Source: JAJRTA01 sp965603125
Lineage (GTDB): Bacteria; Zixibacteria; MSB-5A5; GN15; FEB-12
Assembly: GCA_965603125.1 (NCBI GenBank)
Contig: CBFDBU010000013.1
Location: forward strand, 1 to 64,000
Length of the DNA stretch: 64,000 nt
Direction of reading: 5' to 3'
Each line of letters starts with the position of its first letter. The stretch's first letter is position 1. Made by a program: the position numbers and the translations under genes. Below the pieces are notes generated by a model. It was not told where the DNA came from. It made no database searches and was given only the letters and a program-made list of their open reading frames with translations. This document shows positions 1 to 8,481 of the stretch, one piece after another.

Positions 1-2
1 AC

Positions 3-389
3 GGTAAAGACTCCATCGGCTATAGAGTCGAGGATAGTCCCGGTTACATCATCATTTTTGCTTCTGTCAGCCATATTCCAAATACACCGCCGAATTCAAC
101 GTCCATCAGCTATTATACATCATACATTGCAGATATGCAACCCTTGTTTGAAGCGGAAGGCCCATCAAAATGGGCAGGTTTACAGCTTATATACTTGTCC
201 GCGAAGTCCAACTCAGCGATACTGCCAAGGTGGTGTTGTGAGGAAGACACGGAAATCTTATGTGCTGAGGAGGCCACGGTGTTCGCAGTCCGGTCGATGG
301 ACTTTGACCTGGTTTATACGATCTTCATAGGCCGAAAGGGACGAAAGGCTGGTGCCGGGGATTACATTCGGGCGGCTCCTGATCGATAA
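3..389 (+). CDS. C-terminal part of an unknown protein, cut by the left edge
   Basis: The frame is open from the first bases of the window to a TAA at 387-389, giving 128 residues. I do not recognise the protein. Composition is protein-like, with alternating hydrophobic and polar stretches, a CC pair near residue 79 and a basic tail (GRKGRKAGAGDY). A second frame (1-330) is also open but gives a less plausible arginine-rich product. There is no start in view, so the gene begins outside the window. It converges on the anti-sigma gene. It could also be a decayed remnant; confidence is limited because no domain is identifiable. Confidence 0.4.
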   Translation, partial: GKDSIGYRVEDSPGYIIIFASVSHIPNTPPNSTSISYYTSYIADMQPLFEAEGPSKWAGLQLIYLSAKSNSAILPRWCCEEDTEILCAEEATVFAVRSMDFDLVYTIFIGRKGRKAGAGDYIRAAPDR

Positions 390-484
390 GGATTTCGGGG
401 ACAGGTTAAGAAACACAAATAATTTTCAAGCTTCGCGGCATCCCCGTCATGCCGCTCGACTTTGCCCGCCCTGACGTGTCCTTC

Positions 485-973
485 TTAGTTTCCCGTCAGG
501 GCCGATTGGCCCCTGGCGATAACCTTGAGACCTTCCGGAGAAAACCTCATCCTCGAAGCAATTGCCTGCCGCTGCCTCGACATGCTCAGGGAGGCTTCGA
601 ATACCCCTGGCATTGTCTGCTGATCCTTGTCCAGTCCGGAAACAAGCGACTGGACGCCGTATCCGGAAAAGAAGATCACCAGCACCGCCGCAACTCGTAT
701 GATAAGCCCGGTTACCCTTTGACTTTTGTAGGCCCCGCTCGATTTGGCGACCAGGCGACGATAGACCGCGTTTTCCAGGCGGAGTTTCTCTATGTCCGTC
801 AGGCTGTCTGAACCGGTCGGCGACAACATCGCAACCACGTCCGAGAGCTTCTCAAGCTCGGCCCGGCAATCCGGGCAGACCTTGAGGTGCTCTTCGAGCT
901 TCTCACGTATGGACGAATCCAGGTCTCCCGTCGCGTACAGGGGCAGCGCATCTTTGTATCGTTTGCAGTTCAT
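485..973 (-). CDS. Anti-sigma factor with zinc-finger (ZAS-like) motif and one membrane span
   Basis: A 163-residue protein. The N-terminal cytoplasmic domain has HLKVCPDC (His29, Cys33, Cys36), the HxxxCxxC core of zinc-containing anti-sigma domains, plus Cys3. One membrane segment lies at about residues 88-106, followed by an extracytoplasmic tail. Proteins of this class bind the partner ECF sigma factor at the inner membrane and release it on a signal. The ATG at 973 is chosen because AAAGGAGG sits just upstream and because it overlaps the sigma gene's stop as ATGA. Longer readings of the frame run inside the sigma gene and are rejected. The signal sensed is unknown. Confidence 0.85.
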   Translation of the reverse strand: MNCKRYKDALPLYATGDLDSSIREKLEEHLKVCPDCRAELEKLSDVVAMLSPTGSDSLTDIEKLRLENAVYRRLVAKSSGAYKSQRVTGLIIRVAAVLVIFFSGYGVQSLVSGLDKDQQTMPGVFEASLSMSRQRQAIASRMRFSPEGLKVIARGQSALTGN

Positions 974-1497
974 GTTTCCTCCTTTCCGGGGACACTCTCC
1001 AGTTGCTTCTTGAGGTTTTGCAGTCCCCGGGCAATGTGTACCCTGACCGACGCCTGCGATATCAGCATGGCGGCGGCGATCTCGGTGATGGTCAGTTCGC
1101 TGAAGAACCGCAGGGCCAGGGCTTCTCTCTGTCTGTCCGCGAGAGAGCCGAGAGCTTCGTTGAGGCGGGCAGCCGTCTCTTCCGATTCTAACAGCAGGTC
1201 CGGCCGCCCCGGGTTGGCGGGGGCAAGCTCCTGCCTGAGCCATTCCGCCTTCGCCTCTCGCCGGGAAAGGTCTCGCTTGAAGTTCAGGGCTGTGTTGTAG
1301 GCCGAGCGAAAGAGGTAGGGCACAAGGCGGGTCTTGTCCCTGACGCGTCCCGGTTCTCGCAGGACTTTCACGAAGACATCCTGTGTGATATCCATAGCTT
1401 GTTCCCGGTCGCCTACGATCCGGTATACGAGGCGGAATAGTCCGCCGGAGAACTCCCGGACAGCGCTTGAAATTTCGTCTGTCACTCCGGTCCTCAC
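970..1497 (-). CDS. ECF-type RNA polymerase sigma factor
   Basis: A 175-residue protein with only sigma-2 and sigma-4 domains, the normal size for ECF (group 4) sigma factors. Region 2 is seen around residues 20-75, including DITQDVFVKVLRE and the YLFRSAYNTALNFKRD helix. Region 4 is around 110-165, with LADRQREALALRFF and a helix-turn-helix (LTITEIAAAMLISQASVRVHIARG). It would direct polymerase to a small regulon, held in check by the membrane anti-sigma factor encoded 4 bp overlapping downstream. The lipoprotein gene upstream on the same strand ends 30 bp away and may share regulation. No target promoter could be defined from the window. Confidence 0.9.
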   Translation of the reverse strand: MRTGVTDEISSAVREFSGGLFRLVYRIVGDREQAMDITQDVFVKVLREPGRVRDKTRLVPYLFRSAYNTALNFKRDLSRREAKAEWLRQELAPANPGRPDLLLESEETAARLNEALGSLADRQREALALRFFSELTITEIAAAMLISQASVRVHIARGLQNLKKQLESVPGKEET

Positions 1498-1526
1498 GCC
1501 TGTCGGCGGTTCATGCTGCCGGCCGC

Positions 1527-2564
1527 CTAATAAGACTCAACCACCGACAGGGCATAGAGACGAATGTCCTTGTCGTGCAACTCTTGTCCTTCGAAGTACC
1601 ACTGCACGTTGGCAGGCTTCTCCGGTTCGACATGGCCGTTGGTCTCAATGACCTTACCCGGCAGATTCAGGCTTATACAGAACTCGTGGGGACCCAGAGC
1701 CTCGGTCACATCGTAATCGAGCGTCACTGTCTGAAACAGTTCGGTGTAGCTCCGCTGAGTCTCGGCCCGGTCCGGCCCGACGACCGATGAAAAGTACCTG
1801 GCGAACTGATGATGCAACTCTTCCTTGAGTTTGTCAAGCTCCTCACCGATGGAATTATCATCCTTACCGGCAATGCCGAGCATCCTCACGGGCGTGACAA
1901 CGCTCTCAATGTATGACGCGGCCCAGGTCTCGATGTCGGTTCCGGTCGAAGCCGCGATATCTCCCTTGCGAATTAGCGCTCCCAGTGTCTCCCAGAGAAG
2001 CCGCCAGTGGACGTATCCGAAAGCAGCCCCGAACTGGTCGAGGTACTCGGCCCGGTCCTCCTCGGATACTTCGAATATGCCCTTTTCCAGAACCCGGTTC
2101 TCCAGTTCCTGATCCCATAGGACCTTTTCGGCGTAATGGTAACAATCATACTTTCGCGACACGTATGCTCTCGTGAACTCGTAGAATGTACGTTTGCCCT
2201 CGATCCAGTATCTGACCTCGGTGGGGAACTGGAGGTTCACGTCCCTGTCGGCTGCGTCGGGCATGGCGTATGTACCGGGCAGTGGTGTACCGTACGGCAC
2301 TACCAACTTCGCCTCGAGTTCTATTTTGATACTGCCGGTATCACTGGAATCGATCTCCCTCCGCAGGATAGTCCACTCCGGTTCCGACGGCAGAGCCACG
2401 GGAGGGCGGAAGCCGCTTTCGTCTCCCTTGAATTCGGCTACGATAGTAGTTGTGCCGTCCGGGTCTACAGTGATTTCTTCCGTCCGGTCAAAGCAGGATA
2501 CGCAGGTGAGTGTCAGCAAAATGACCCCCACAAGGGGCATTCTGTGCAGTACTGTCATGTTCAT
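1527..2564 (-). CDS. Predicted lipoprotein of unknown function
   Basis: A 345-residue protein. The N-terminus is hydrophobic and ends in LTCVSC, a plausible lipobox with the lipidated Cys at residue 24, so the mature protein is probably anchored in a membrane leaflet facing the periplasm. The body is acidic, beginning DRTEEITVDPDGTTTI, and is rich in Trp/Tyr segments; I recognise no domain. The ATG at 2564 is preferred over a TTG six bases upstream because GAGGAG (2571-2576 on the complement) is ideally spaced from it. It lies just upstream of the ECF sigma pair on the same strand, so a role in envelope stress sensing is possible but is only inference. Confidence 0.75.
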   Translation of the reverse strand: MNMTVLHRMPLVGVILLTLTCVSCFDRTEEITVDPDGTTTIVAEFKGDESGFRPPVALPSEPEWTILRREIDSSDTGSIKIELEAKLVVPYGTPLPGTYAMPDAADRDVNLQFPTEVRYWIEGKRTFYEFTRAYVSRKYDCYHYAEKVLWDQELENRVLEKGIFEVSEEDRAEYLDQFGAAFGYVHWRLLWETLGALIRKGDIAASTGTDIETWAASYIESVVTPVRMLGIAGKDDNSIGEELDKLKEELHHQFARYFSSVVGPDRAETQRSYTELFQTVTLDYDVTEALGPHEFCISLNLPGKVIETNGHVEPEKPANVQWYFEGQELHDKDIRLYALSVVESY

Positions 2565-3245
2565 CGGCAACTCCTCAGTTATGGTTTCTTATGCCTGTTG
2601 ACACCTTCACTCGCCAAATAGGCGACACGCGTTCGCAAGAAACTGCCGGCAGACAGGAAGCAGCGACCGCTCTGCCAATCATACTTATTGCGAGACAGTG
2701 ACTTACGCCCGCACCTGGCCATCACAATTCTTCCGGGGTATGTCTGCGATTGAAGTTATGATGATCCCCTTGCCGGTCGATTATCAGGGATATGTGCAAC
2801 GCTCCCGGGAGAATGTAGCCCGGCAGTATACAGCGTCAGCTTGGATTACGGCCGTGGCGGTAACCCACCTGCGGTGAAATGTGGCACGAGTGATTCCGCA
2901 GATACGGTGCGTGGCGGCCAATATCCTGTGCCGGAACAGGTTTCGAGACAGAAGGAGAATGGATATTGGTGCTCGTATGGGTGGCAGTGCCATCTGCGGT
3001 CGGATTGAACGAGATATGGAATATCATCTATCATTGGCCAAAAATAACTTGACACAACCTGTTGCCACCAGTATATTTGCATGGTAGGGTATATCGAAAT
3101 AAGTCTACTCCTGGTTCCTAAGACGGACAGGTTAAGCCGCACGTATTATGAATTGATTTTTATCAAGTTAGTCATTACGTGGATTTTTTGCAAAAACAGA
3201 GTGAGTTGTTACCAGTAACATGCGCATGCGCTTAGGAGGTGTTGA
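2565..3245. other. Intergenic region between divergent genes
   Basis: I see no convincing gene in this stretch of about 680 bases; the short open frames have poor composition and no ribosome site. It contains the strong promoter at 3049-3077 for the large plus-strand gene, and a GCGCATGCGC palindrome at 3222-3231 just before that gene's ribosome site. The leader between promoter and start codon is about 160 bases, long enough to hold a regulatory RNA element, but I could not recognise a riboswitch fold. Confidence 0.5.
3049..3077 (+). promoter_or_regulatory. Sigma-70-type promoter for the Cys-rich repeat protein
   Basis: TTGACA (3049-3054), a 17-bp spacer, then TATATT (3072-3077). It faces the gene starting at 3246 and predicts a leader of roughly 160 bases. 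Confidence 0.55.
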
Positions 3246-6200
3246 ATGCGAAAAGCTATGCTAATGCTGACGGCTGCCTTTCTGGCCGTCGGTGTAATGT
3301 TCACACCGGTTGCTGCGGATTGGCATCCCGAGGACGGGCACAAGATGCATTTCCCGCAGCTTCCGGACGAGGCCGGATGGGATGTGAACGCAACCCAGCC
3401 GGTGGTCCTGGCGGACGACTGGACATGTAGTGACTCCGGTCTGATCCGGGATGTTCACTTCTGGGGCTCGTGGAAACACGGTCAAGAGGGTGTTATTAAC
3501 TACTTCTCTATCGGTTTTGCCGAAGATATTCCGGCCGACGACCCGCAGAACCCGACGGGACACAGCATGCCGGGCGCAACCATCGTGGAGTATGAAATCT
3601 GGGAATTCGCCGCGGTGCCGATCGACCCACCGTCTATGGAGGGTTGGTACGACCCGTATACAGGGGATATCTTCCCGGATGACCACGATGCGTACTTCCA
3701 GTACAATATCTTTCTCGACCAACTCTACCCTGAGTCGGAGCTTATCTGGCAGGACTCGGGCACCGTTTACTGGCTGTTTATCTCCGCGATCGTCCAGCCG
3801 GACCCCATGTTTTCTCAGTGGGGTTGGAAGTCGTCGCTGAATCACCATCTTGACGACGCCGTCTGGGCGGAATGGTACGTTCTTGATTGGAAAGAGCTTT
3901 ACGAGCCTGCCGAGCCAAAGTTGGGTTCGTTTAGCGCCACGTTGCTCCCGGACGGTACTTTCACCGGCACGGGTGATCCCGCCTATAACAACCAGTGGTA
4001 TTACTACGAGAACACAGAATGGTGGAACGTCTGGTTCTATGACGACCCCTTTGACTCAACCCGCATAAAGGTCGTTCGCATTGAGATTGACGTGGATCCG
4101 GATGACCCTGTGGGCGATGCTTTCTTTGAGCTCGCACTGAACTGGTCGACTGATCTGTGGTCGATTGAGCAACCCGCGGGTGACAGCGCTCCCCCGATTC
4201 CCCCCCTTTCCCCGAATGACGAGGCGCGCTACATCGGCCGCAAATCACTGTTTGCCAGTGAGATGTTCGGGGGGCATTACGTCTTTGAAGATACAATCTG
4301 GGACTACAATCCGGAGTGGATCTCGATTGACGTCAGGGGATACAACTTCAATCTCAACGGTATGATCTTGCACTCGTGTGTCGTGTCCATGGATATGTCC
4401 TTTGTCATAACGGGCGAGGAGGAGGAAGAGTACGGCGCCTGTTGCTACTCACCTGCCGGTGGTCCCGGTCTTAATGAGACCTGCATCGTGACCACCTTGG
4501 CTGACTGCAACAACCTTGGTGGTACCTACTATGGCGACGGGTCCCAGTGCGGCGGCATGGAAGCCTGCTGTCTCAAAAATGGCACGTGTATGGATGCTGA
4601 CGCACTCTGCTGTATGAATGAGTTGGGCGGCACCCCGCAGGGTCCCGGCACGGCGTGCACTCAGACTGAGGCCTGCTGTTTCACCGACGGTACATGCGAC
4701 ATGGTCGATCCACTTTGCTGCGACGAGCTCGGTGGCACACCACAAGGCTCCGGGTCCACATGTCTTGGTATGCAGGCCTGCTGCCTATCAACTGGCGCAT
4801 GCCAGCAAATGGATGCGCAGTGTTGTCTCGCCCTGGGCGGTGTTCCGCAGGGTGCGGGTTTCAACTGCACCGGCCCTCTGGCCTGCTGTCTGCAGGGAGG
4901 CGCTGTATGCGTAAATGTCGATCCAATCTGCTGTGATGATCTGGGTGGTTGGGTACCCTCGGCCGGCGGACTGTGTCAGGGTGACAACAACCCTCCAAAC
5001 GGCATTGACGACGCCTGCGAGACAGAAGAGCCTGAGGCATGCTGCTTCGATGGCGGCAGTTGCCAGATGTTGCTTCCAACTGTCTGCACCGACAATGGCG
5101 GCATACCACAAGGCCCCGGGTCCACATGTCTTGGTGTCGAGGCCTGCTGCCTGCCTAGTGGCGAATGCCTGCAAATGGATGCGCAGTGTTGTCTCGCCCT
5201 GGACGGCGAACCGCAGGGCATCGACACGCATTGCACGGAACCGGAGGCCTGCTGTCTGAGTGGTGTCACTGCTAATGAGTGTATCGAAGTTGACCCGCTC
5301 TGCTGTGATGAAATGGGCGGTGTTCCGCAGGGTCAGGGCACACATTGCACCGGCCCGGTTGGTTGCTGTCTTGATAATGGTACGGTCTGCGTCGATGTTG
5401 ACCCGCTCTGCTGTAACGAGTTGGGCGGTTATACATCGCTGACCGGCGGGCCGTGTCTGGGCGACAACAATCAGAACGGCTACGACGATGCCTGTGAGGA
5501 AGAGCAGCCTGAGGCATGCTGCTTGACTGACGGAGACTGTGTGATGCTTCTTCCAGCCGAGTGTAACAACCTGGGTGGCAACCCGCAGGGTCCGGGCTCG
5601 GTGTGCACCCAGCCTGAGGCCTGCTGTCTTGATATCGCCGCTGCTGGTGGATGCCAAGAACTGGATCCGCTGTGCTGTCTTGCGTTGGGCGGTGTTCCGC
5701 AGGGTCTTGGCACACATTGCACGGATCCTGAGGCCTGCTGTCTGCCCGGCGGTCAGTGCGTGATGATCGATCCGATTTGCTGCGACGACATGGGTGGTAC
5801 CCCGCAGGGTACGGGCACGGTGTGCACCCAGCCTCAGGCTTGCTGTCTCCAGGGTGGCGCACAGTGCGTTAACGTTGACCCGCTTTGTTGTGATGACCTT
5901 GGCGGCTTCGTAGGACTCACCGGCGGGCCGTGTCTGGATGACCTGAACCAGAACGGTATCGACGATGCCTGCGAGTCAGTTGAGGAGCTCAAGTATCAGC
6001 AGCCGCCGGATATCTCCATGGAGGGAATGGACGTCTATGCCAACTTCCCGGAGGTAGTGCTTGCCGACGACTTCGAGTGCCGTGCCTATGGGCCTATTAC
6101 CAGGATACGTATCTGGGCTTCCTGGCTTGGAGATCAGTACCCTGGCGGCGATCCAGGAAACGTGATATTCTACCTGAGCCTCCACGCCGATATACCTGCT

Positions 6201-6869
6201 GGTCTGAGTCCCACCGGTTACAGTATGCCGGGCGAGATGATCTGGCAGCGGCCTTTCGGTCCAAGTGAGTTCAACTACGATCTTTATGAGACGCACCCCG
6301 AGGGATTCTACCACCCGCTTGAGGGATGGTATGAGCCTATGGCCGACCATGAATGCTGGGAGTATGTCTTCAACCTCCACGAGGGTGAATTCACGCAACA
6401 GGGTTCGCCATACACACCGGTCGTCTACTGGCTGAACGTACAGGCAGAGGTTATGGCGCCCGGTGGGATCTGGTTCGGCTGGAAGACCTCATTCATGCAC
6501 TGGAACGACGACGCTGTCTGGGCTGAAGGTGTTGACCCGATACCGCCGGAACAGGATTGGCATGAGCTCAGGTATCCACAGGGGCATCCGTATGAGCCGG
6601 AGTCCATCGACCTGGCCTTCGAGATCTACTTCGAGGCGACCGACTGCTGCATCCCGCCGATCAGGGGTGACATTAACTTGAGTGGTGGTCTTATCGACAT
6701 CGCCGATCTGGTCTACCTGGTCGATTACATGTTCAACGCCGGTCCTCCTCCCCCTTGTTACGAGGAAGCCGACATTGACGCGTCCAGCGGCCTGATTGAC
6801 ATCGCCGACCTGGTCTACCTGGTCGACTACATGTTCAACAGCGGACCGCTACCGCAACCGTGTCCGTAA
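3246..6869 (+). CDS. Large secreted Cys-rich super-repeat protein with dockerin-like tail
   Basis: A 1207-residue protein with a Sec signal peptide (residues 1 to about 24, cleavage near PVAA|DWHP). Three parts follow. Residues about 25-395 form a Trp/Tyr-rich domain with DDWTCSDSGLIRDVHFWGSW-type motifs. Residues 397-910 are 13 Cys-rich units. Residues about 918-1135 hold a second copy of the first domain type (VVLADDFECRAYGPITRI). Residues 1141-1207 are two dockerin-like motifs with the core DIADLVYLVDYMF. The ATG follows AGGAGGT by five bases. Its partners and function are unknown; an extracellular structural or adhesive role is an inference from signal, Cys content and tail. A strong terminator follows, so it is probably monocistronic. 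Confidence 0.85.
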   Translation: MRKAMLMLTAAFLAVGVMFTPVAADWHPEDGHKMHFPQLPDEAGWDVNATQPVVLADDWTCSDSGLIRDVHFWGSWKHGQEGVINYFSIGFAEDIPADDPQNPTGHSMPGATIVEYEIWEFAAVPIDPPSMEGWYDPYTGDIFPDDHDAYFQYNIFLDQLYPESELIWQDSGTVYWLFISAIVQPDPMFSQWGWKSSLNHHLDDAVWAEWYVLDWKELYEPAEPKLGSFSATLLPDGTFTGTGDPAYNNQWYYYENTEWWNVWFYDDPFDSTRIKVVRIEIDVDPDDPVGDAFFELALNWSTDLWSIEQPAGDSAPPIPPLSPNDEARYIGRKSLFASEMFGGHYVFEDTIWDYNPEWISIDVRGYNFNLNGMILHSCVVSMDMSFVITGEEEEEYGACCYSPAGGPGLNETCIVTTLADCNNLGGTYYGDGSQCGGMEACCLKNGTCMDADALCCMNELGGTPQGPGTACTQTEACCFTDGTCDMVDPLCCDELGGTPQGSGSTCLGMQACCLSTGACQQMDAQCCLALGGVPQGAGFNCTGPLACCLQGGAVCVNVDPICCDDLGGWVPSAGGLCQGDNNPPNGIDDACETEEPEACCFDGGSCQMLLPTVCTDNGGIPQGPGSTCLGVEACCLPSGECLQMDAQCCLALDGEPQGIDTHCTEPEACCLSGVTANECIEVDPLCCDEMGGVPQGQGTHCTGPVGCCLDNGTVCVDVDPLCCNELGGYTSLTGGPCLGDNNQNGYDDACEEEQPEACCLTDGDCVMLLPAECNNLGGNPQGPGSVCTQPEACCLDIAAAGGCQELDPLCCLALGGVPQGLGTHCTDPEACCLPGGQCVMIDPICCDDMGGTPQGTGTVCTQPQACCLQGGAQCVNVDPLCCDDLGGFVGLTGGPCLDDLNQNGIDDACESVEELKYQQPPDISMEGMDVYANFPEVVLADDFECRAYGPITRIRIWASWLGDQYPGGDPGNVIFYLSLHADIPAGLSPTGYSMPGEMIWQRPFGPSEFNYDLYETHPEGFYHPLEGWYEPMADHECWEYVFNLHEGEFTQQGSPYTPVVYWLNVQAEVMAPGGIWFGWKTSFMHWNDDAVWAEGVDPIPPEQDWHELRYPQGHPYEPESIDLAFEIYFEATDCCIPPIRGDINLSGGLIDIADLVYLVDYMFNAGPPPPCYEEADIDASSGLIDIADLVYLVDYMFNSGPLPQPCP
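4434..5975 (+). repeat. Coding repeat array: 13 Cys-rich units in three super-repeats
   Basis: Residues 397-910 of the protein at 3246. Each unit is about 35-50 residues with the pattern ACC..G.C......CC..LGG.PQG.G..C, mostly six cysteines. Units form a higher order: an opening unit (with LLP or an equivalent and a single second Cys), then two or three standard units, then a closing unit ending D.N.NG.DDACE, a calcium-loop-like motif. The closing motif appears three times, at the ends of units 5, 9 and 13. Confidence 0.85.
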
Positions 6870-6914
6870 GCTGATCCTGGTCGGTTTTGCGGACGCTGCT
6901 TAGCAGCGAGCAAC

Positions 6915-6948
6915 AGCGGCCATCCCCGAGAGGGGGTGGCCGCTTCTT
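6915..6948 (+). terminator. Rho-independent terminator
   Basis: GC-rich hairpin (6915-6944) with a 13-bp stem and GAGA-type loop, then TTCTT. It lies 45 bases after the stop of the Cys-rich repeat protein. Confidence 0.65.
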
Positions 6949-7094
6949 CATCGGCACGCCCGGCAGGCTGCCTTAACGGACCGGTACCCTTGCCGCAGAA
7001 AAAGACTTGCATGATCGGCCTTTGTAATGTCGGGCTCGCGTCGTATATTCCGTGGTGAGTTGACCGTGTGATTTCAGCCTTGGAGGAAGCCACC

Positions 7095-7283
7095 GTGGCC
7101 ATGACCATAACCGATGAATGCACCGCCTGCGGACTCTGCCTGGCGGAATGCCCCACCTCATCCATTGAAGAAGGTGACATCTTTACCATTGACCCGGACA
7201 CCTGCAACGAGTGCGAGGATCAGGAGGACGGCCCGCACTGCGTGGAGGTCTGTCCAGTAGAGTGTATTGAAGAACTTCGGTAG
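7095..7283 (+). CDS. Small 2[4Fe-4S] ferredoxin (Alvin/YfhL-like)
   Basis: A 62-residue cytoplasmic electron carrier. Two cluster motifs are visible: CTACGLCLAECP (CxxCxxCxxxC) and CNEC followed after eight residues by CVEVC (CxxCx8CxxxC). The eight-residue spacing in the second motif is characteristic of Alvin-type bacterial ferredoxins such as YfhL, which have low-potential clusters. I chose the GTG at 7095 (giving (M)AMTITDEC, the usual family N-terminus) because GGAGG lies eight bases upstream; the ATG at 7101 is possible. The redox partner is not encoded nearby. It has its own terminator, so it is a single-gene unit. Confidence 0.85.
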   Translation: MAMTITDECTACGLCLAECPTSSIEEGDIFTIDPDTCNECEDQEDGPHCVEVCPVECIEELR

Positions 7284-7314
7284 CCGGCATCTGTTTCCTG
7301 CCCAGCTCCGGTTC

Positions 7315-7338
7315 GCCGCCCTTGCGGGTGGCCTTTTT
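7315..7338 (+). terminator. Rho-independent terminator after ferredoxin
   Basis: A seven-bp stem (GCCGCCC with GGGTGGC, TTGC loop) followed by C and five T residues, 31 bases past the ferredoxin stop. Confidence 0.6.
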
Positions 7339-7653
7339 CAAACCGGTGATGACCGCGAAGAGCCAGTCTCTGATCGGCTGTCCACCTGACAAGTTGCCCG
7401 AGACATGCGAGCCAATAAAAAGAGGGCGCTCGTCTGGTTGGGTAGAGGGGGCTAGGAAACTACCCAGGGACAGCAGAGAGTCACCCTCGTCAATTAATAA
7501 ATAACGTACAAGCGTCCCGAATTGTCAAGGACTTTTATTTTGTTCCGGCGCAATTGCAGGCAGGTTGGTCGAGAACTTAGACCAGAAGATAAGAAAGCAA
7601 CTTCGTTGCGCCGCTGGCCATGTCCGCCAAAACAGGGACATAACTAAAGCGGC

Positions 7654-7698
7654 ATCAACGGGTTACCGGACGCCCGCTTTCGCGGGAAGGACGAATCC
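7654..7698. repeat. Dispersed palindromic repeat, third locus
   Basis: A 45-base element containing the GCCCGC-TTT-CGCGGG type hairpin. It matches 62641-62685 at about 37 of 45 positions. The rest of 7284-7779 (about 500 bases) holds the ferredoxin terminator and no gene that I can support. Confidence 0.5.
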
Positions 7699-7779
7699 AT
7701 TGGTTCCCGAGCGTGCAGTTACAGAGCATTTGGTTGCAAAGTATAATGAGCGGTTTTTTTGACAATCTCTGTATACGCC

Positions 7780-8481
7780 TCAATATATCACCATCTTGAC
7801 GGGGACTGTCAGAATGACCGGCTTTTTGTCATTGCCTGTGTTGACTTCAATCGTGAAGCTGGACAGATACGTGCCCTGACTGAGGACCGCCCTGGGTCTC
7901 ACTTCCAATTCCAGCGTCTGATTCCTGCGCGCCTTCTCCTTAAGCACGGCGATGTCGAACGTGGTGTCGGACTGCTCTTTGATCGACAGGCTGATCTCGT
8001 CAAAACTACGATTGAGAATCGTCACTTTCCGTGGCTTCTGGCCGGGCAGAAAAAACAGTGACATTGGATTCGGTTTCAGGCCGTTGTACCACTGCCCGAC
8101 AATCGATTTGTAGAAGAATTGCAGTTCTGGCAGGTTGGGGTCGTCCGTAGTCACGCGAAACGACTTGGCTGTCGGGCCGAAAAGGTCCTTGGTGTCATAC
8201 CTTAGCGGCAGGGGAACTGAATCACCAGGCTCTATCAGCGAATCCAACAGGCCCACCATTGAGCAGTTACAGGAAACATCCAGCCCGAGTATCCGGATTG
8301 GCTGCCCCCCATTGTTGATCAGCCGGAAAGTATGAAACAGCTTGAAATCGATGGCCACGTGGCCGAAATCATATACCTGTTCGCTTAACGTCAGGCCCCG
8401 ATCGGACTCTGCAGCCATTGCAGTCGTTGAGATGACCGCGATTGCCGCCAGCAGCGGCAGTATAAGCCTCCGGGGAATCAT
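7780..8481 (-). CDS. Exported DUF1573-like (Ig-fold) protein
   Basis: A 233-residue protein with a Sec signal peptide (hydrophobic core LILPLLAAIAVI, cleavage near AMAA|ESD). The following region, YDFGHVAIDFKLFHTFRLINNGG then LDVSCNCSMV, matches the DUF1573/ASH-like beta-sandwich pattern: FG.V, an N.G turn and a SC.C pair. The second half probably forms another beta-sandwich. The ATG at 8481 overlaps the upstream gene's stop as ATGA, indicating translational coupling; longer starts fall inside that gene. Function is unknown; the family is common in envelope proteins of FCB bacteria. Pairing with a sulfur amino-acid enzyme has no obvious explanation. Confidence 0.75.
   Translation of the reverse strand: MIPRRLILPLLAAIAVISTTAMAAESDRGLTLSEQVYDFGHVAIDFKLFHTFRLINNGGQPIRILGLDVSCNCSMVGLLDSLIEPGDSVPLPLRYDTKDLFGPTAKSFRVTTDDPNLPELQFFYKSIVGQWYNGLKPNPMSLFFLPGQKPRKVTILNRSFDEISLSIKEQSDTTFDIAVLKEKARRNQTLELEVRPRAVLSQGTYLSSFTIEVNTGNDKKPVILTVPVKMVIY

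Noticed and set aside
3222..3231. GCGCATGCGC palindrome just before the ribosome site of the Cys-rich protein gene as an operator
   Set aside because: Ten-base GC palindromes of this kind are expected by chance in GC-rich DNA; no second copy was seen nearby.
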